From IMG/VR virus record IMGVR_UViG_3300046318_000260, positions 1 to 64,000 of that record: a stretch of 64,000 nucleotides of DNA; one strand, given 5' to 3'. The notes beneath the pieces are model-generated. The model made no database searches and was not told where the DNA came from. It saw only the letters and a list, made by a program, of their open reading frames with translations. The position numbers and the translations under genes were made by a program. This document shows positions 7,161 to 15,555 of this stretch, piece after piece. Position 1 is the stretch's first letter; every line of letters starts with the position of its first letter. Source of the DNA: a virus.

Positions 7161-7826
7161 ATGAATGTAAGAAAAGAAAAAGAAAAAGATTTTTTTGTCC
7201 GTCACATGGATACCTTTAGGACTATAGGTCAAGCGGATCCATTTTTTATTATCAAGACTGCTTTTTTCCAAAAAGGTAAGTTTGGTAGACAAGTTCAGTT
7301 CTTTGAGTCTGAGATTGGTAAAGGAGAAGACATTTACCTTGAGTTCTATGATAATGTCATGGATGATAAGGGAACCATCATTGATGTAGTTCCTTTCTCT
7401 GAAGATAGACAATTATTCAAGTACAAGTACAATCCTTTCTATGCAGAGGAATATGAAACAAAATCTGGTACAAATGTTAAAGGTGATCCTTACATTTTGT
7501 ATACAGTGCCGGTTTCTGAAATGATTGCTGTTCTTAAAGATGGTACTGAGATTACTCATGCTCTCTATGAGAAAAGAAAAACTGAAGCTGAAACAAAAGC
7601 AAAAGAAGAGGTTGTTGAACTTCCAAGATTACAGAAAAGTTTATTTCCTGATTTTGAAGAAGAAATGGCACCTAAGAAAGAAGCAGTGTTAGATTTTATT
7701 TCAGAGGATGATATTCCTTTATCAGACATGACTTTGAGAGATTTGGCTGCTATTATGCTCATGAAGCCTGTGAGTACTAAGCCTTGGTTAAACAATTTAG
7801 TTACACAAGTAAAAAGTGAGATATGA
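7161..7826 (+). CDS. hypothetical replication-block protein
   Basis: Start chosen at ATG 7161 after an A-rich leader, giving 221 aa; an earlier in-frame codon lies inside the helicase gene. Residues 25-130 are beta-rich and aromatic (FFIIKTAFFQKGKFGRQVQF). A long charged helix follows (EKRKTEAETKAKEE), then an acidic linker and a C-terminal peptide, MTLRDLAAIMLMKPVSTKPW. The separate C-terminal peptide after a flexible linker looks like a partner-binding tail. It overlaps the next gene by four bases (ATGA). Family unknown. Confidence 0.6.
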   Translation: MNVRKEKEKDFFVRHMDTFRTIGQADPFFIIKTAFFQKGKFGRQVQFFESEIGKGEDIYLEFYDNVMDDKGTIIDVVPFSEDRQLFKYKYNPFYAEEYETKSGTNVKGDPYILYTVPVSEMIAVLKDGTEITHALYEKRKTEAETKAKEEVVELPRLQKSLFPDFEEEMAPKKEAVLDFISEDDIPLSDMTLRDLAAIMLMKPVSTKPWLNNLVTQVKSEI

Positions 7827-8545
7827 GTATAGTACTTCCAACTAAAAAAGTCAAAGCAGAAAGAACTAATCCTAAGAGAATGGTTATCTATTCTAAACCA
7901 AAGACTGGTAAAACCAGTGCATATGCTGGTTTAGAAGACAATCTAATCATAGATTTAGAGAATGGTGCTGACTATGTAGAAGCTTTAAAGATTAAAGTAG
8001 GTTCTTTACAGGAGTTACTTGAAGCTGGTAAAGCTATCAAAGAAGCAGGTAAACCATATAAGTATGTTACGGTAGATACTGTGACTGCATTAGAAGATAT
8101 GGTTATGCCTCTTGCAATCAAGTTGTATAAACAAACTAGCATGGGTAAAAACTATGATGGAGATAATGTCTTGTCATTACCAAATGGTGCTGGTTATTTA
8201 TATTTGAGACAAGCTTTCTTTCAAGTTTTAGATTTTATTGATACTTTAGCTCCCCACATTATTTTATCTGGTCACATTAAGGACAAACAGGTAGATGATA
8301 AAGGTGAGATGGTATTAGCTGCCAATATTGATTTGACAGGTAAAATCAAGTCTTTGATCTGTGCAAATGCAGATGCAATTGGTTACATGTATAGAAAAGG
8401 TAACAAAACTATTCTATCATTTAAGACTAGTGAAGAAGTGACTTGTGGTGCAAGACCAGAGCACTTAAGAAATGAAGAAATTGTAGTTTCTGAAATGAAT
8501 GAGAAAGGTGAACTTGAGTTTCACTGGGATAAAATTTATGTATAA
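7823..8545 (+). CDS. RecA-like NTPase, AAA_24 / Sak4-type
   Basis: The 240-aa product has Walker A SKPKTGKT (24-31) and Walker B YVTVDTV with Asp85. A later SGHIKDKQ strand is typical of the AAA_24 phage nucleotide-binding proteins, some of which (Sak4) promote single-strand annealing with an SSB partner. The next gene encodes an SSB-like protein, which supports a recombination or annealing role. Its start overlaps the previous stop by four bases. Confidence 0.75.
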   Translation: MSIVLPTKKVKAERTNPKRMVIYSKPKTGKTSAYAGLEDNLIIDLENGADYVEALKIKVGSLQELLEAGKAIKEAGKPYKYVTVDTVTALEDMVMPLAIKLYKQTSMGKNYDGDNVLSLPNGAGYLYLRQAFFQVLDFIDTLAPHIILSGHIKDKQVDDKGEMVLAANIDLTGKIKSLICANADAIGYMYRKGNKTILSFKTSEEVTCGARPEHLRNEEIVVSEMNEKGELEFHWDKIYV

Positions 8546-8565
8546 CACAAATAAAAAATAGAAAA

Positions 8566-9252
8566 ATGGCATTAAGTACAACAGACTTAGGAACAGGTGG
8601 ATCAGGAATGGCAAAAACAATTGCTCCAGGTAACCACACATTGAAAATCAACAGTATCTTCTTGGAAGATTTTACATTTATTGAAGGTGCTAAGCACTTG
8701 ATCTTGAATGTAGAAACAGAGCCAATTGAAGGTTTTGAAGGCTTCATGATTGACAAAGATGATGAAAGCAAAGGAAGACATGCTGGTCAGATTGGTAGAA
8801 TTAAAGCAAGTCAATATGCATTTGCTGACGGTGAAACTAAATCTGGTATCAAAATTCAGAGAGACAGATCTGTCTTAATCTTTTTACAAAACTTGTGTAA
8901 AACATTAGGACTAAATGATTGGTTCTCTGCTCAAGATGGTAAGCATGATACTATTGATGATTTTATCAATGCTTTCAACAAAACTGCTAAGTTCCAAGAT
9001 ATCTACATTGATTTCTGTGTAGCTGGTAAAGAGTATGTTGGTAAAACAGGTTATACAAACTATGACATGTATTTACCAAAAGCTGAAAGAGGTACATATG
9101 CATTTGGTGAAGCTGATAGCTCTAAAGTTATCACTTACAATGAAGCAACTCACTTAAAAAGAGCTGAAGTAAAAGAAGTGAACAAATTTGGTGATGATGA
9201 TGATAATTTATCTATCCCATCTAAGACATCTTCTGATTTCTCCTTAGATTAA
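8566..9252 (+). CDS. probable single-stranded-DNA-binding protein
   Basis: The 228-aa product has a beta-rich body (HTLKINSIFLEDF, HLILNVETEPIEG) and an acidic C-terminal tail (FGDDDDNLSIPSK then SDFSLD), the arrangement of SSBs that recruit partners through an acidic tip. It sits between the Sak4-like NTPase and primase genes and is followed by a strong terminator. I see no unambiguous OB-fold signature, so the call rests on tail, size and context. Confidence 0.6.
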   Translation: MALSTTDLGTGGSGMAKTIAPGNHTLKINSIFLEDFTFIEGAKHLILNVETEPIEGFEGFMIDKDDESKGRHAGQIGRIKASQYAFADGETKSGIKIQRDRSVLIFLQNLCKTLGLNDWFSAQDGKHDTIDDFINAFNKTAKFQDIYIDFCVAGKEYVGKTGYTNYDMYLPKAERGTYAFGEADSSKVITYNEATHLKRAEVKEVNKFGDDDDNLSIPSKTSSDFSLD

Positions 9253-9261
9253 TATTGATTT

Positions 9262-9301
9262 ATTAATGGGGATGTCAGGAATGGTGTCCCCATTAATTTT
9301 T
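9262..9301 (+). terminator. rho-independent terminator after the SSB-like gene
   Basis: An 11-bp stem, ATTAATGGGGA (9262-9272) with TCCCCATTAAT (9287-9297), is followed by a T run to 9301. It closes the helicase-to-SSB unit. It also shows that the in-frame ATG at 9266, which lies in the stem, is not the primase start. Confidence 0.8.
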
Positions 9302-9313
9302 AATTGCCTGTTT

Positions 9314-10294
9314 ATGATTTCAACTAAAAACATAATATCTGATTTGGCTGATGTTCCTAGAGAATGGGTATTTGAATACTATCTTAATCTAAAAGAGAAA
9401 CTTACAGGCCAAGATATCAAGATATTGTCTGCATTTAATCCAAAGGATAAAGTGCCTTCCATGTATGTTTATTATGATGTAAAGAGCTTGATGTACAAGT
9501 TCAAAGATTTCTCTTCTGGTAACCAGGGAGATTCTATTGAGTTAGTTATGCTCTTATTTAATCTGAAGACAAGAGGGCAAGCTGTGGGCAAAATCATAGC
9601 TGATTATCAAAACTATATTGATTCTAATGTAGCAGCTCCTAAAGCAGAGTTTAAGTTCCATGACAAGTTCAAAGTTGTTGACTATGAAATGAGACACTGG
9701 AATAACTTAGATGCTGTCTACTGGGGTAGTTATAAGATTGGGTCAGGACTTTTACAAAAGTATAATGTTGTTCCCCTGGTACACTTTACTATGGAGAAGA
9801 AAGAAGATGATACTACGGTAGCATTTAAGTTCCTCAAACCCTATATGTATGGTTACTTCAGAGAGGACGGGGAATTATACAAAGTCTACATGCCCAAGAT
9901 CAAAGAAAAGAAGTTCATCAAAGTCCAAAACTATGTCCAAGGCTTTGATCAACTTAAGTATGATTGCAAGTATCTGATTATAACATCTTCTTTAAAAGAT
10001 CTATTGTGTTTCAAGAAACTTGGAATTAGTAATGTAGAATGCATTGCTCCAGACAGTGAGAATACTATGATTGGAGAATCTGTAATTAATAAACTAATAC
10101 CACACTATACTAAGATCATTGTACTGTTTGATAATGATGAGCCCGGCATAAAAGCTGCTCAGAGATATAAAGACAAGTATGGTTTTAATTTTGTGGTACT
10201 TGACATGTCAAAAGATTTATCAGATTCTGTAAAAGACCATGGTGTTGAAGCTGTGAGAGATAGATTATTACCATTATTAAAACAAGCATTATGA
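9314..10294 (+). CDS. DNA primase, TOPRIM (DnaG-like)
   Basis: The start is taken at ATG 9314 (MISTKNIISDL), 12 bases past the terminator T run, giving 326 aa. The TOPRIM domain shows LIITSSLKD near 221 and the metal-binding FDNDEPG at 273-279. Residues 42-84 align by pattern with the DnaG CHC2 zinc domain (VPSMYVYYD...KFKDFSSGNQGDSIELVML) but all zinc cysteines are missing. It would synthesise RNA primers for the DNA polymerase with the nearby helicase. It overlaps the next gene by four bases. Confidence 0.85.
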   Translation: MISTKNIISDLADVPREWVFEYYLNLKEKLTGQDIKILSAFNPKDKVPSMYVYYDVKSLMYKFKDFSSGNQGDSIELVMLLFNLKTRGQAVGKIIADYQNYIDSNVAAPKAEFKFHDKFKVVDYEMRHWNNLDAVYWGSYKIGSGLLQKYNVVPLVHFTMEKKEDDTTVAFKFLKPYMYGYFREDGELYKVYMPKIKEKKFIKVQNYVQGFDQLKYDCKYLIITSSLKDLLCFKKLGISNVECIAPDSENTMIGESVINKLIPHYTKIIVLFDNDEPGIKAAQRYKDKYGFNFVVLDMSKDLSDSVKDHGVEAVRDRLLPLLKQAL

Positions 10295-10557
10295 GTTTAG
10301 ATAACCAAATGGATGAACTTGAAAAATATCTTGATTATGCAAAGAGTTATTTTGATGATATTAAAAGTGAAACTGAGGGTATAATTTCTGATATGAGTCA
10401 GACTATACAAATGCTGCAAGAAGAAAAAGAAACACTTGAAGAACAGAATGAACTTCTTGAAGAACAAGCGGAAGACTTATCTAAGAAGGTGGCTATATTT
10501 GAGCTAGAAAACATAGAATTAAGATTAAAGCTAAATGCATATGAGTTGGGTTTATAA
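10291..10557 (+). CDS. coiled-coil protein, hypothetical
   Basis: The 88-aa acidic protein is almost entirely heptad-like from residue 28 on (IQMLQEEKETLEEQNELLEE), so a long coiled coil is likely. ATGA overlap with the primase stop suggests coupled translation. A scaffold or oligomerisation role is possible; no family is assigned. Confidence 0.6.
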   Translation: MSLDNQMDELEKYLDYAKSYFDDIKSETEGIISDMSQTIQMLQEEKETLEEQNELLEEQAEDLSKKVAIFELENIELRLKLNAYELGL

Positions 10558-10966
10558 AGGAAAAGAGTTTAATCAATTTTGTATCCCAGAAGGAGCAATT
10601 GGATTTATTTACTCTATGACAGCTATCATTGATGGCAAGTCTGTTGCATACATTGGCAAGAAGAACTTCTATGCTAACATCAAGAAACCTCTAGGTAAGA
10701 AAGCTTTGGCTATGTCTACTGATAAAAGGCTGAAGAAATACATCCGAGAGCTTAAGCCTGACTTTATTAACTACTACAGTAGTAACAAGACTCTTAAAGA
10801 AGCTCATAAAGCAGGTGTTGTAATTAAAAGGGAAATTCTAATGATTTGCTACTCAGCAATGGAATTGACTTATCAAGAAGTAAAGCACCAGTTTAAGTAT
10901 GAGGTGCTTGAAAAAGAAGAATATCTGAATGCCAACATTCTTGGCCGTTTTTACAAAACAAAATAG
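10535..10966 (+). CDS. GIY-YIG-like endonuclease
   Basis: The 143-aa product (or 141 aa from the second ATG at 10541) has GFIYSMT (about 22-28) followed by VAYIGKKNF (about 37-45), the two strands that name the GIY-YIG nucleases. A lysine-rich helix follows, and a late EYLNANILGRFY may supply the catalytic Glu and Asn. Such nucleases act as repair, resolvase-like or homing enzymes. Its place in the replication block favours a DNA-processing role, and it overlaps the coiled-coil gene by 23 bases. Confidence 0.6.
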   Translation: MHMSWVYKGKEFNQFCIPEGAIGFIYSMTAIIDGKSVAYIGKKNFYANIKKPLGKKALAMSTDKRLKKYIRELKPDFINYYSSNKTLKEAHKAGVVIKREILMICYSAMELTYQEVKHQFKYEVLEKEEYLNANILGRFYKTK

Positions 10967-10968
10967 TT

Positions 10969-11391
10969 ATGACAGAAAATGATATAACAGGCCTTCTTTT
11001 ACAGTTGGCTGACCGTGGTGTGACCGGAATTAGAGTAGAATATTCTGGTGGTGGAGACAGTGGTGCTATTGATGGTATCCATTATACTACTGAAACTTTA
11101 GATAAAGATGAAGAAGCTGCATTTGAGTTTATTTCAGAATTATCTATTTATGGTGAAGATGCTGCACCAATATTAAATGATCTTGACAGTGGTATCAGTT
11201 CTGATATCCATGATTTTGCCAATGATAAGATTCTTGGTAATATTGAGGATTGGTGGAATAATGATGGAGGTTATGGTGTGCTATCTATTTTAGTTCCTTC
11301 TGGTAAGTATAAAATTGAAAGTTCAATTTATACTACTAGCACAGAAAACTATATACATGAAGGTAGTTTAATTAATCAAGCTCTTAAGTAA
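10969..11391 (+). CDS. hypothetical protein, possibly DUF6878-like
   Basis: The 140-aa acidic protein has a GIRVEYSGGGDSGAIDGI segment and a middle WWNNDGGYG motif, which recall small proteins grouped as DUF6878; I hold this only tentatively. It is followed without a gap (TAATG) by the DUF6915-like gene, and the two look like a functional pair. The start follows the recurrent agttATG leader. Confidence 0.5.
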   Translation: MTENDITGLLLQLADRGVTGIRVEYSGGGDSGAIDGIHYTTETLDKDEEAAFEFISELSIYGEDAAPILNDLDSGISSDIHDFANDKILGNIEDWWNNDGGYGVLSILVPSGKYKIESSIYTTSTENYIHEGSLINQALK

Positions 11392-11738
11392 TGGCTCATC
11401 CATATGAACATGCTAAATCTAGTGCCCGTAAATGGGGCGGAGAACCATCAGAATATATGCATATTCATGAATGGTTTGATGCAACTAAGGCTTGGATTGG
11501 TCACAGCAAACATAGAATGTTCCGTCACCATAGTGAAGGTATATTTGAATGTGAGGTTCATTTTGGAACTCATTTTGTAAATTCTGTAGGCAAAACTGTC
11601 TACATAAGATATGTTGGAGAACAACATGTAAAAGAAGACTGCAATGGATACATTCCTACTGCAAAAGAATGGGTTAAGATGATTGAATCAGGAAAACCTG
11701 AATTATGGGCTATAAAAACCATGAAAATTGAAGATTAG
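11391..11738 (+). CDS. DUF6915-like protein
   Basis: The 115-aa product opens MAHPYEHAKSSARKWGG and carries IHEWFDATKAW, RHHSEGIFECE and VGEQHVKEDCNGYIPT. These are the His-rich conserved blocks of the DUF6915 group, which is common in phages and mobile DNA. The repeated His residues suggest metal binding. Its last codons lie in a 16-base repeat that recurs after the HNH gene, so it originally abutted the gene at 12575. Confidence 0.7.
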   Translation: MAHPYEHAKSSARKWGGEPSEYMHIHEWFDATKAWIGHSKHRMFRHHSEGIFECEVHFGTHFVNSVGKTVYIRYVGEQHVKEDCNGYIPTAKEWVKMIESGKPELWAIKTMKIED

Positions 11739-11739
11739 T
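11724..11739 (+). repeat. direct repeat, left copy, flanking the HNH gene
   Basis: AAAATTGAAGATTAGT spans the last codons and TAG stop of the DUF6915-like gene. It matches 15 of 16 bases with 12559-12574 on the other side of the HNH gene. This looks like a duplication made when the HNH cassette entered. Confidence 0.75.
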
Positions 11740-11749
11740 TGTTTTTGGT

Positions 11750-11778
11750 TATATTTATTTGTATATTTATATATAATA
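11750..11778 (+). promoter_or_regulatory. promoter-like AT-rich site before the HNH gene
   Basis: Two TATATTTA octamers (11750-11757 and 11762-11769), the second in TTTGTATATTTATATATAA, precede the HNH start by 31 bases or more. The same octamer forms the core of the motif found before three virion transcription units on the other strand. This is the only AT-rich spacer of its length in this part of the block, so the inserted gene probably brought its own promoter. Confidence 0.4.
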
Positions 11779-11800
11779 TAAACATGTAACAATTACAATT

Positions 11801-12553
11801 ATGAAAATACTTCCTGGTTCAGAACAAGAAAAACAATTGATTACCAAATATTTAAACAGTTCACTTAGTATGTTAGCTTTTGCAACACAAGAAGGTTTAA
11901 AAAGAGGTATAATTGAAAGAATTGTTAAAAGAAATAACTTAGATAAGATTTATGAAAAAGGTAGAGCTGCTAGTAGTAGAAAAAAATTTGAGCTAAATCA
12001 AAAACTTTATACTAAAGATGGAAAACCTACAAAGTTTATATATCTTAATAGAAAAAGTGTTAAAAAGAACAATAAAACATCAACTTTATTGCATGTACAA
12101 TGTGAATGTGGAGATCAAAAATGGCTTTCTTATAGTGCAGTTATGACTGGTAATACAAGAACTTGTGGTAAATCCCCTTGTTTTCCCTTTGAAGATAAAA
12201 AAAATGTGCTTACAAGCCATAAAGGTTTATATAGATCATATGTCTATCATGCAAAGGAAAGAAATCTTGATTTTAAATTAACAGTTGAAGAGTTAATTGA
12301 CATTAGTTCTAATAACTGTACATACTGTAACAAACAACCCTCTCAATTATATCAAATATTAGATGCTAAAACTAAAAGAGTTAGATCTGGAGTTCCGTTT
12401 TACTATAACGGAATAGATAGAGTAGACAATAGTATTGGATATACTAAAGAAAATTGTGTTGCTTGTTGTAAACAATGTAATAGATGTAAAGGCAAAATGA
12501 CACTTGTAGAATTTAAAGCATGGATAAAGGCTATTCATGATAATTTATTTTAA
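11801..12553 (+). CDS. free-standing HNH endonuclease (homing-type)
   Basis: The 250-aa product has a basic N-terminal region, a first zinc-ribbon-like cluster (C101, C103, C122, C127), and a C-terminal HNH nuclease. In the nuclease, CTYC is at 173-176, GIDRVDN at 204-210 and CKQCNRCK at 223-230, followed by a helix. The GIDRxDN plus CxxC architecture is that of phage HNH homing enzymes. It is bounded by a 16-base direct repeat and has its own AT-rich leader. The surrounding genes have intact stop and start codons, so it sits between genes rather than inside an intron. Confidence 0.85.
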   Translation: MKILPGSEQEKQLITKYLNSSLSMLAFATQEGLKRGIIERIVKRNNLDKIYEKGRAASSRKKFELNQKLYTKDGKPTKFIYLNRKSVKKNNKTSTLLHVQCECGDQKWLSYSAVMTGNTRTCGKSPCFPFEDKKNVLTSHKGLYRSYVYHAKERNLDFKLTVEELIDISSNNCTYCNKQPSQLYQILDAKTKRVRSGVPFYYNGIDRVDNSIGYTKENCVACCKQCNRCKGKMTLVEFKAWIKAIHDNLF

Positions 12554-12558
12554 CACTT

Positions 12559-12574
12559 AAAATTGAAGACTAGT
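12559..12574 (+). repeat. direct repeat, right copy, flanking the HNH gene
   Basis: AAAATTGAAGACTAGT differs from 11724-11739 at one base and directly precedes the ATG at 12575. Removing one copy plus the HNH gene would place the upstream TAG one base before this ATG, the tight spacing seen elsewhere in the block. Confidence 0.75.
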
Positions 12575-12985
12575 ATGATTTTTAGCAAAGAAGAAACAAA
12601 GAATCTGTTGGGCATGTTACGCTCTTCAGATAATGAAAATGCTGTGGTGGCATTTGAAGCTCTTAAAGGAGTTGACACAGAAAAATATTTAGGTGAACTT
12701 ATTGTACTGTACAAGTATGGTAAGAGATCCATAAAAGAATGGGAAGTAGCATGTCCTGGTTGTGAAATAGCAATCAGAAATGCTGTGACTAAATTCACTA
12801 AAGAAGAAGGTGCTGAGTTAAGCACTGGTTCTTGTTTATCAGCAATGACTGAAGGTAAAGCTAGTAATGAGTCTATTGAACTTTTCATGGAGTTATTTAC
12901 TGAGAATATGATTAGCTTCTTAGGTCAGTTAGGATATCCTGCTGAGAAGTTTGAGATTTCCATTAAATTAAAGGAAAATGACTAA
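12575..12985 (+). CDS. hypothetical protein
   Basis: Start taken at ATG 12575 just after the direct repeat, giving 136 aa; a TTG at 12563 lies inside the repeat and is less likely. The product is helical and acidic with an SIKEWEVACPGCEIAIRN segment. It overlaps the VWA/metallopeptidase gene by eight bases, so it is probably translated with the VWA-MoxR pair. Family unknown. Confidence 0.55.
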   Translation: MIFSKEETKNLLGMLRSSDNENAVVAFEALKGVDTEKYLGELIVLYKYGKRSIKEWEVACPGCEIAIRNAVTKFTKEEGAELSTGSCLSAMTEGKASNESIELFMELFTENMISFLGQLGYPAEKFEISIKLKEND

Positions 12986-14291
12986 ACAACAAAGTCTTAG
13001 TAAAACAGGTAAAGACCTGATGCTGAAAGAGCCCTATTACGGGTTCTTTCTCATTATGTTAAACAAGCTTTGGGATGACAGAAGAGTCCCAACTGCTGAT
13101 GTAAGTAAAAATGGTATCAATTATCAGTTATGTATAAATGAAACCTTTTGGATGAGTCTTAGTGAAGAACATAGACTTGGTCTACTTAAGCATGAGCTAT
13201 TGCATATTGCATTTGGTCACTTGACTACTTACTTTAAGTATTCAGATAAGAGACTGGCAAACATTGCTATGGACATGGAAATCAATCAGTATATTGATAG
13301 ATCATGGCTTCCTGGAGCCGAATTATCAGCTGCTGAATTTACTGAGCTTAAAGAAGCTGTAAAAGCAGAATTAGAACAAGCTGAAGAAAACAATGCAACA
13401 CAGGAAGAGTTAAAAGCAATTGCTGATAAACTTCCGCCAAGAGGTGTAATGTTGGAAGATTATGCTGATCTAAATCTGGATGTTAAAGCTGGTGCAAATT
13501 ATTATTATGAAAAGCTAAGAGAAGCTAAAGATAAGAAAGATCAAACCGGTACTTCAGGTGATGCTAACTTTGATGCTCTATGTGATCAAATGGATCAAGG
13601 AGACAATGATGGCATGCCTGATCATAGTACATGGGAAGACTTTGAAAATCTTACTGAAGCTGAGCAAAAGCTGATTGATAAGCAATTGCAGAAAGTATTA
13701 TCTGATGCTAAAGAACAGACTGTCAAGAAAAGAGGTACTGTACCTGGAGAAATTGAAGGTGTTATTATAGTAGAAGAGATTACTGCAGCTAAGTTTGACT
13801 GGAGAGGATACATCAGAAGATTTACTGGTGTTAGTACTAAAGTCTATACTAAGAAGATTAGGAGAAAAGAGAATAGAAGATTCTCTGATAATCCTGGTAT
13901 GAAAGTAAAGATGAAACAGCACATGCTATTGGCTATTGATACATCTGGTTCTGTTAGTAATGATGAGTTGGTTGAGTTTATGTCAGAGATTCATCATATC
14001 TATAAAGCAGGTGTGGATATTACGATAGTACAGTGTGATACCATGATCCGTGATATTTCAGCTTACAGAGGTAAAAATGAACTTAAGATTCATGGTAGAG
14101 GAGGAACTTATTTTGATCCTGTCCTTGAATATTATAATGAGCATCAGAGACAGTTCACCAGTCTAGTATATTTTACTGATGGGGAATGTGATGCTTCAGT
14201 AAAACCTAAAGGAAATGTCCTATGGGTTTTGTCAGAAAGATCAAGTATGAATAATGACCTTCCGGGGAAAATTATCAAGTTAGAATTATAA
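12978..14291 (+). CDS. VWA-like domain protein with metallopeptidase-type N-terminus (DUF2201-like)
   Basis: In this 437-aa product an N-terminal zincin-like region carries KHELLHIAFGH (HELLH at 72-76, further His81). A charged helical middle (about 115-250) follows. The C-terminal von Willebrand A-like domain shows the MIDAS-type DTSGS (321-325), GGTYF and FTDGE. This order matches the DUF2201/VWA-like family that pairs with MoxR AAA+ ATPases. The MoxR-like gene follows 11 bases later, so the two likely form a chaperone-like machine acting on a phage or host complex. Confidence 0.85.
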   Translation: MTKQQSLSKTGKDLMLKEPYYGFFLIMLNKLWDDRRVPTADVSKNGINYQLCINETFWMSLSEEHRLGLLKHELLHIAFGHLTTYFKYSDKRLANIAMDMEINQYIDRSWLPGAELSAAEFTELKEAVKAELEQAEENNATQEELKAIADKLPPRGVMLEDYADLNLDVKAGANYYYEKLREAKDKKDQTGTSGDANFDALCDQMDQGDNDGMPDHSTWEDFENLTEAEQKLIDKQLQKVLSDAKEQTVKKRGTVPGEIEGVIIVEEITAAKFDWRGYIRRFTGVSTKVYTKKIRRKENRRFSDNPGMKVKMKQHMLLAIDTSGSVSNDELVEFMSEIHHIYKAGVDITIVQCDTMIRDISAYRGKNELKIHGRGGTYFDPVLEYYNEHQRQFTSLVYFTDGECDASVKPKGNVLWVLSERSSMNNDLPGKIIKLEL

Positions 14292-14302
14292 AAAGAAAAG
14301 TT

Positions 14303-15472
14303 ATGAGTCAAGTACAATTGAATGTAGAAGAATTAAAAAGTTTTATCAAACACATGGTTAAGAATAACCAGCATATTCAAGCTGAAGGAAAAGTTCCTGT
14401 AGCAATTAATATAGAAGGTGATGCGGGTCTTGGTAAGACTTCAGCTATCATGCAACTAGGTAAAGAGCTGAATATGCAAGTTGTAAAACTTAATTTATCT
14501 CAGTTGGAAGAATTAGGTGACTTAGTAGGTTTTCCTGTGAAAGAATTTCAGATTCAGAATGCTGAAGGGCAAACTAAGTGGATTAATGAAGCTCAGATTG
14601 CTGCAGCTCAAAAAGCAGGATTCAAAATTGTAGATAAGCGCATGTCTCATGCTGCTCCGGAATGGATTCAAGGTAAAGGTGAAGGTGGTTTCTTGGTATT
14701 GGATGATTATACCAGAGCTGACCACAGATTCATGCAAGCAACCATGGAAATCTTAGATAGACAAGAATATGTTTCTTGGAAGCTACCTAAGAACTGGCAT
14801 GTTATTTTGACTACTAATCCAGACAATGGTGACTATAATGTTACTAGTCTTGACGTAGCTCAGAAGACCAGATTTATTTCTGTTGAGTTGAAGTATGATG
14901 TAAAAGTGTGGGCTAAATGGGCTGAGCAAGCACAGATTGATGGTAGATGTATCAACTTCATGTTGATGAACCCAGAATTGGTAACTCAAAGAGTTAATCC
15001 AAGATCTGTGACTACTTTCTTCAATGCAATTAGTTCAATCCCTAAGTTTGAGGATGATCTTCCATTAATCCAAATGATTGGTGAAGGTTCAGTTGGTGTT
15101 GATTTCTCTAGCATGTTTACTATGTTTATTAATAACAAGCTGGACAGAATCATTTCACCTGAAGACACCTTTACAAAAGATGAAGCTTATGTAATGGGAG
15201 CTTTGACAGGTGCTGTTGGTAAAGATGATGACTTTAGAGCTGATATCTCAAGTGTTATTGCAACCAGATTGATCAACTATTCATTAATGCATGCTGAAAC
15301 TAAGCCTGTACCTGATGCAATGATTGGTAGAATTATTAAGCTTACAACAGACTGTGATGCCTTTACAAATGACCTAAGATATTACATGGTCAAAGAAATT
15401 GTGAATGGTAACAAAAACAAATTCTCTAAGCTAATGATGAATACTGACGTGGTGAAGATGGCTGTCCAATAA
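14303..15472 (+). CDS. MoxR-family AAA+ ATPase
   Basis: The 389-aa product has Walker A GDAGLGKT (39-46), Walker B GFLVLDDYTRAD (Asp134-Asp135), and a sensor-1-like WHVILTTNPDNGDY followed by TRFISVEL. These are usual for MoxR-type AAA+ ATPases. It pairs with the upstream VWA/metallopeptidase gene, a known partnership in which the ATPase remodels a target bound by the VWA domain. It begins after the agttATG leader and ends in a terminator. Confidence 0.88.
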   Translation: MSQVQLNVEELKSFIKHMVKNNQHIQAEGKVPVAINIEGDAGLGKTSAIMQLGKELNMQVVKLNLSQLEELGDLVGFPVKEFQIQNAEGQTKWINEAQIAAAQKAGFKIVDKRMSHAAPEWIQGKGEGGFLVLDDYTRADHRFMQATMEILDRQEYVSWKLPKNWHVILTTNPDNGDYNVTSLDVAQKTRFISVELKYDVKVWAKWAEQAQIDGRCINFMLMNPELVTQRVNPRSVTTFFNAISSIPKFEDDLPLIQMIGEGSVGVDFSSMFTMFINNKLDRIISPEDTFTKDEAYVMGALTGAVGKDDDFRADISSVIATRLINYSLMHAETKPVPDAMIGRIIKLTTDCDAFTNDLRYYMVKEIVNGNKNKFSKLMMNTDVVKMAVQ

Positions 15473-15529
15473 GACAAAGCTTAATCATTTTCCCACTAAA
15501 TAATACATTTAGCTAGTTAAGTCTAACAT

Positions 15530-15555
15530 AAGGGGGGATTAGTCTCCCCTTTTTT
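15530..15555 (+). terminator. rho-independent terminator after the MoxR gene
   Basis: AAGGGGGGA...TCTCCCCTT forms a stem of about 9 bp with one mismatch and a four-base loop (TTAG), followed by a T run. It ends the unit that includes the VWA-MoxR pair. The gene at 15567 begins 12 bases later. Confidence 0.75.

Noticed and set aside
9266-9313. Earlier primase start at 9266
   Set aside because: This ATG lies in the stem of a strong terminator and the added 16 residues look non-coding; ATG 9314 is downstream of the T run.
11739-12574. Group I or II intron around the free-standing HNH gene
   Set aside because: The spacer before the gene is only about 60 AT-rich bases and neighbouring genes have intact stop and start codons, so no exon is interrupted.
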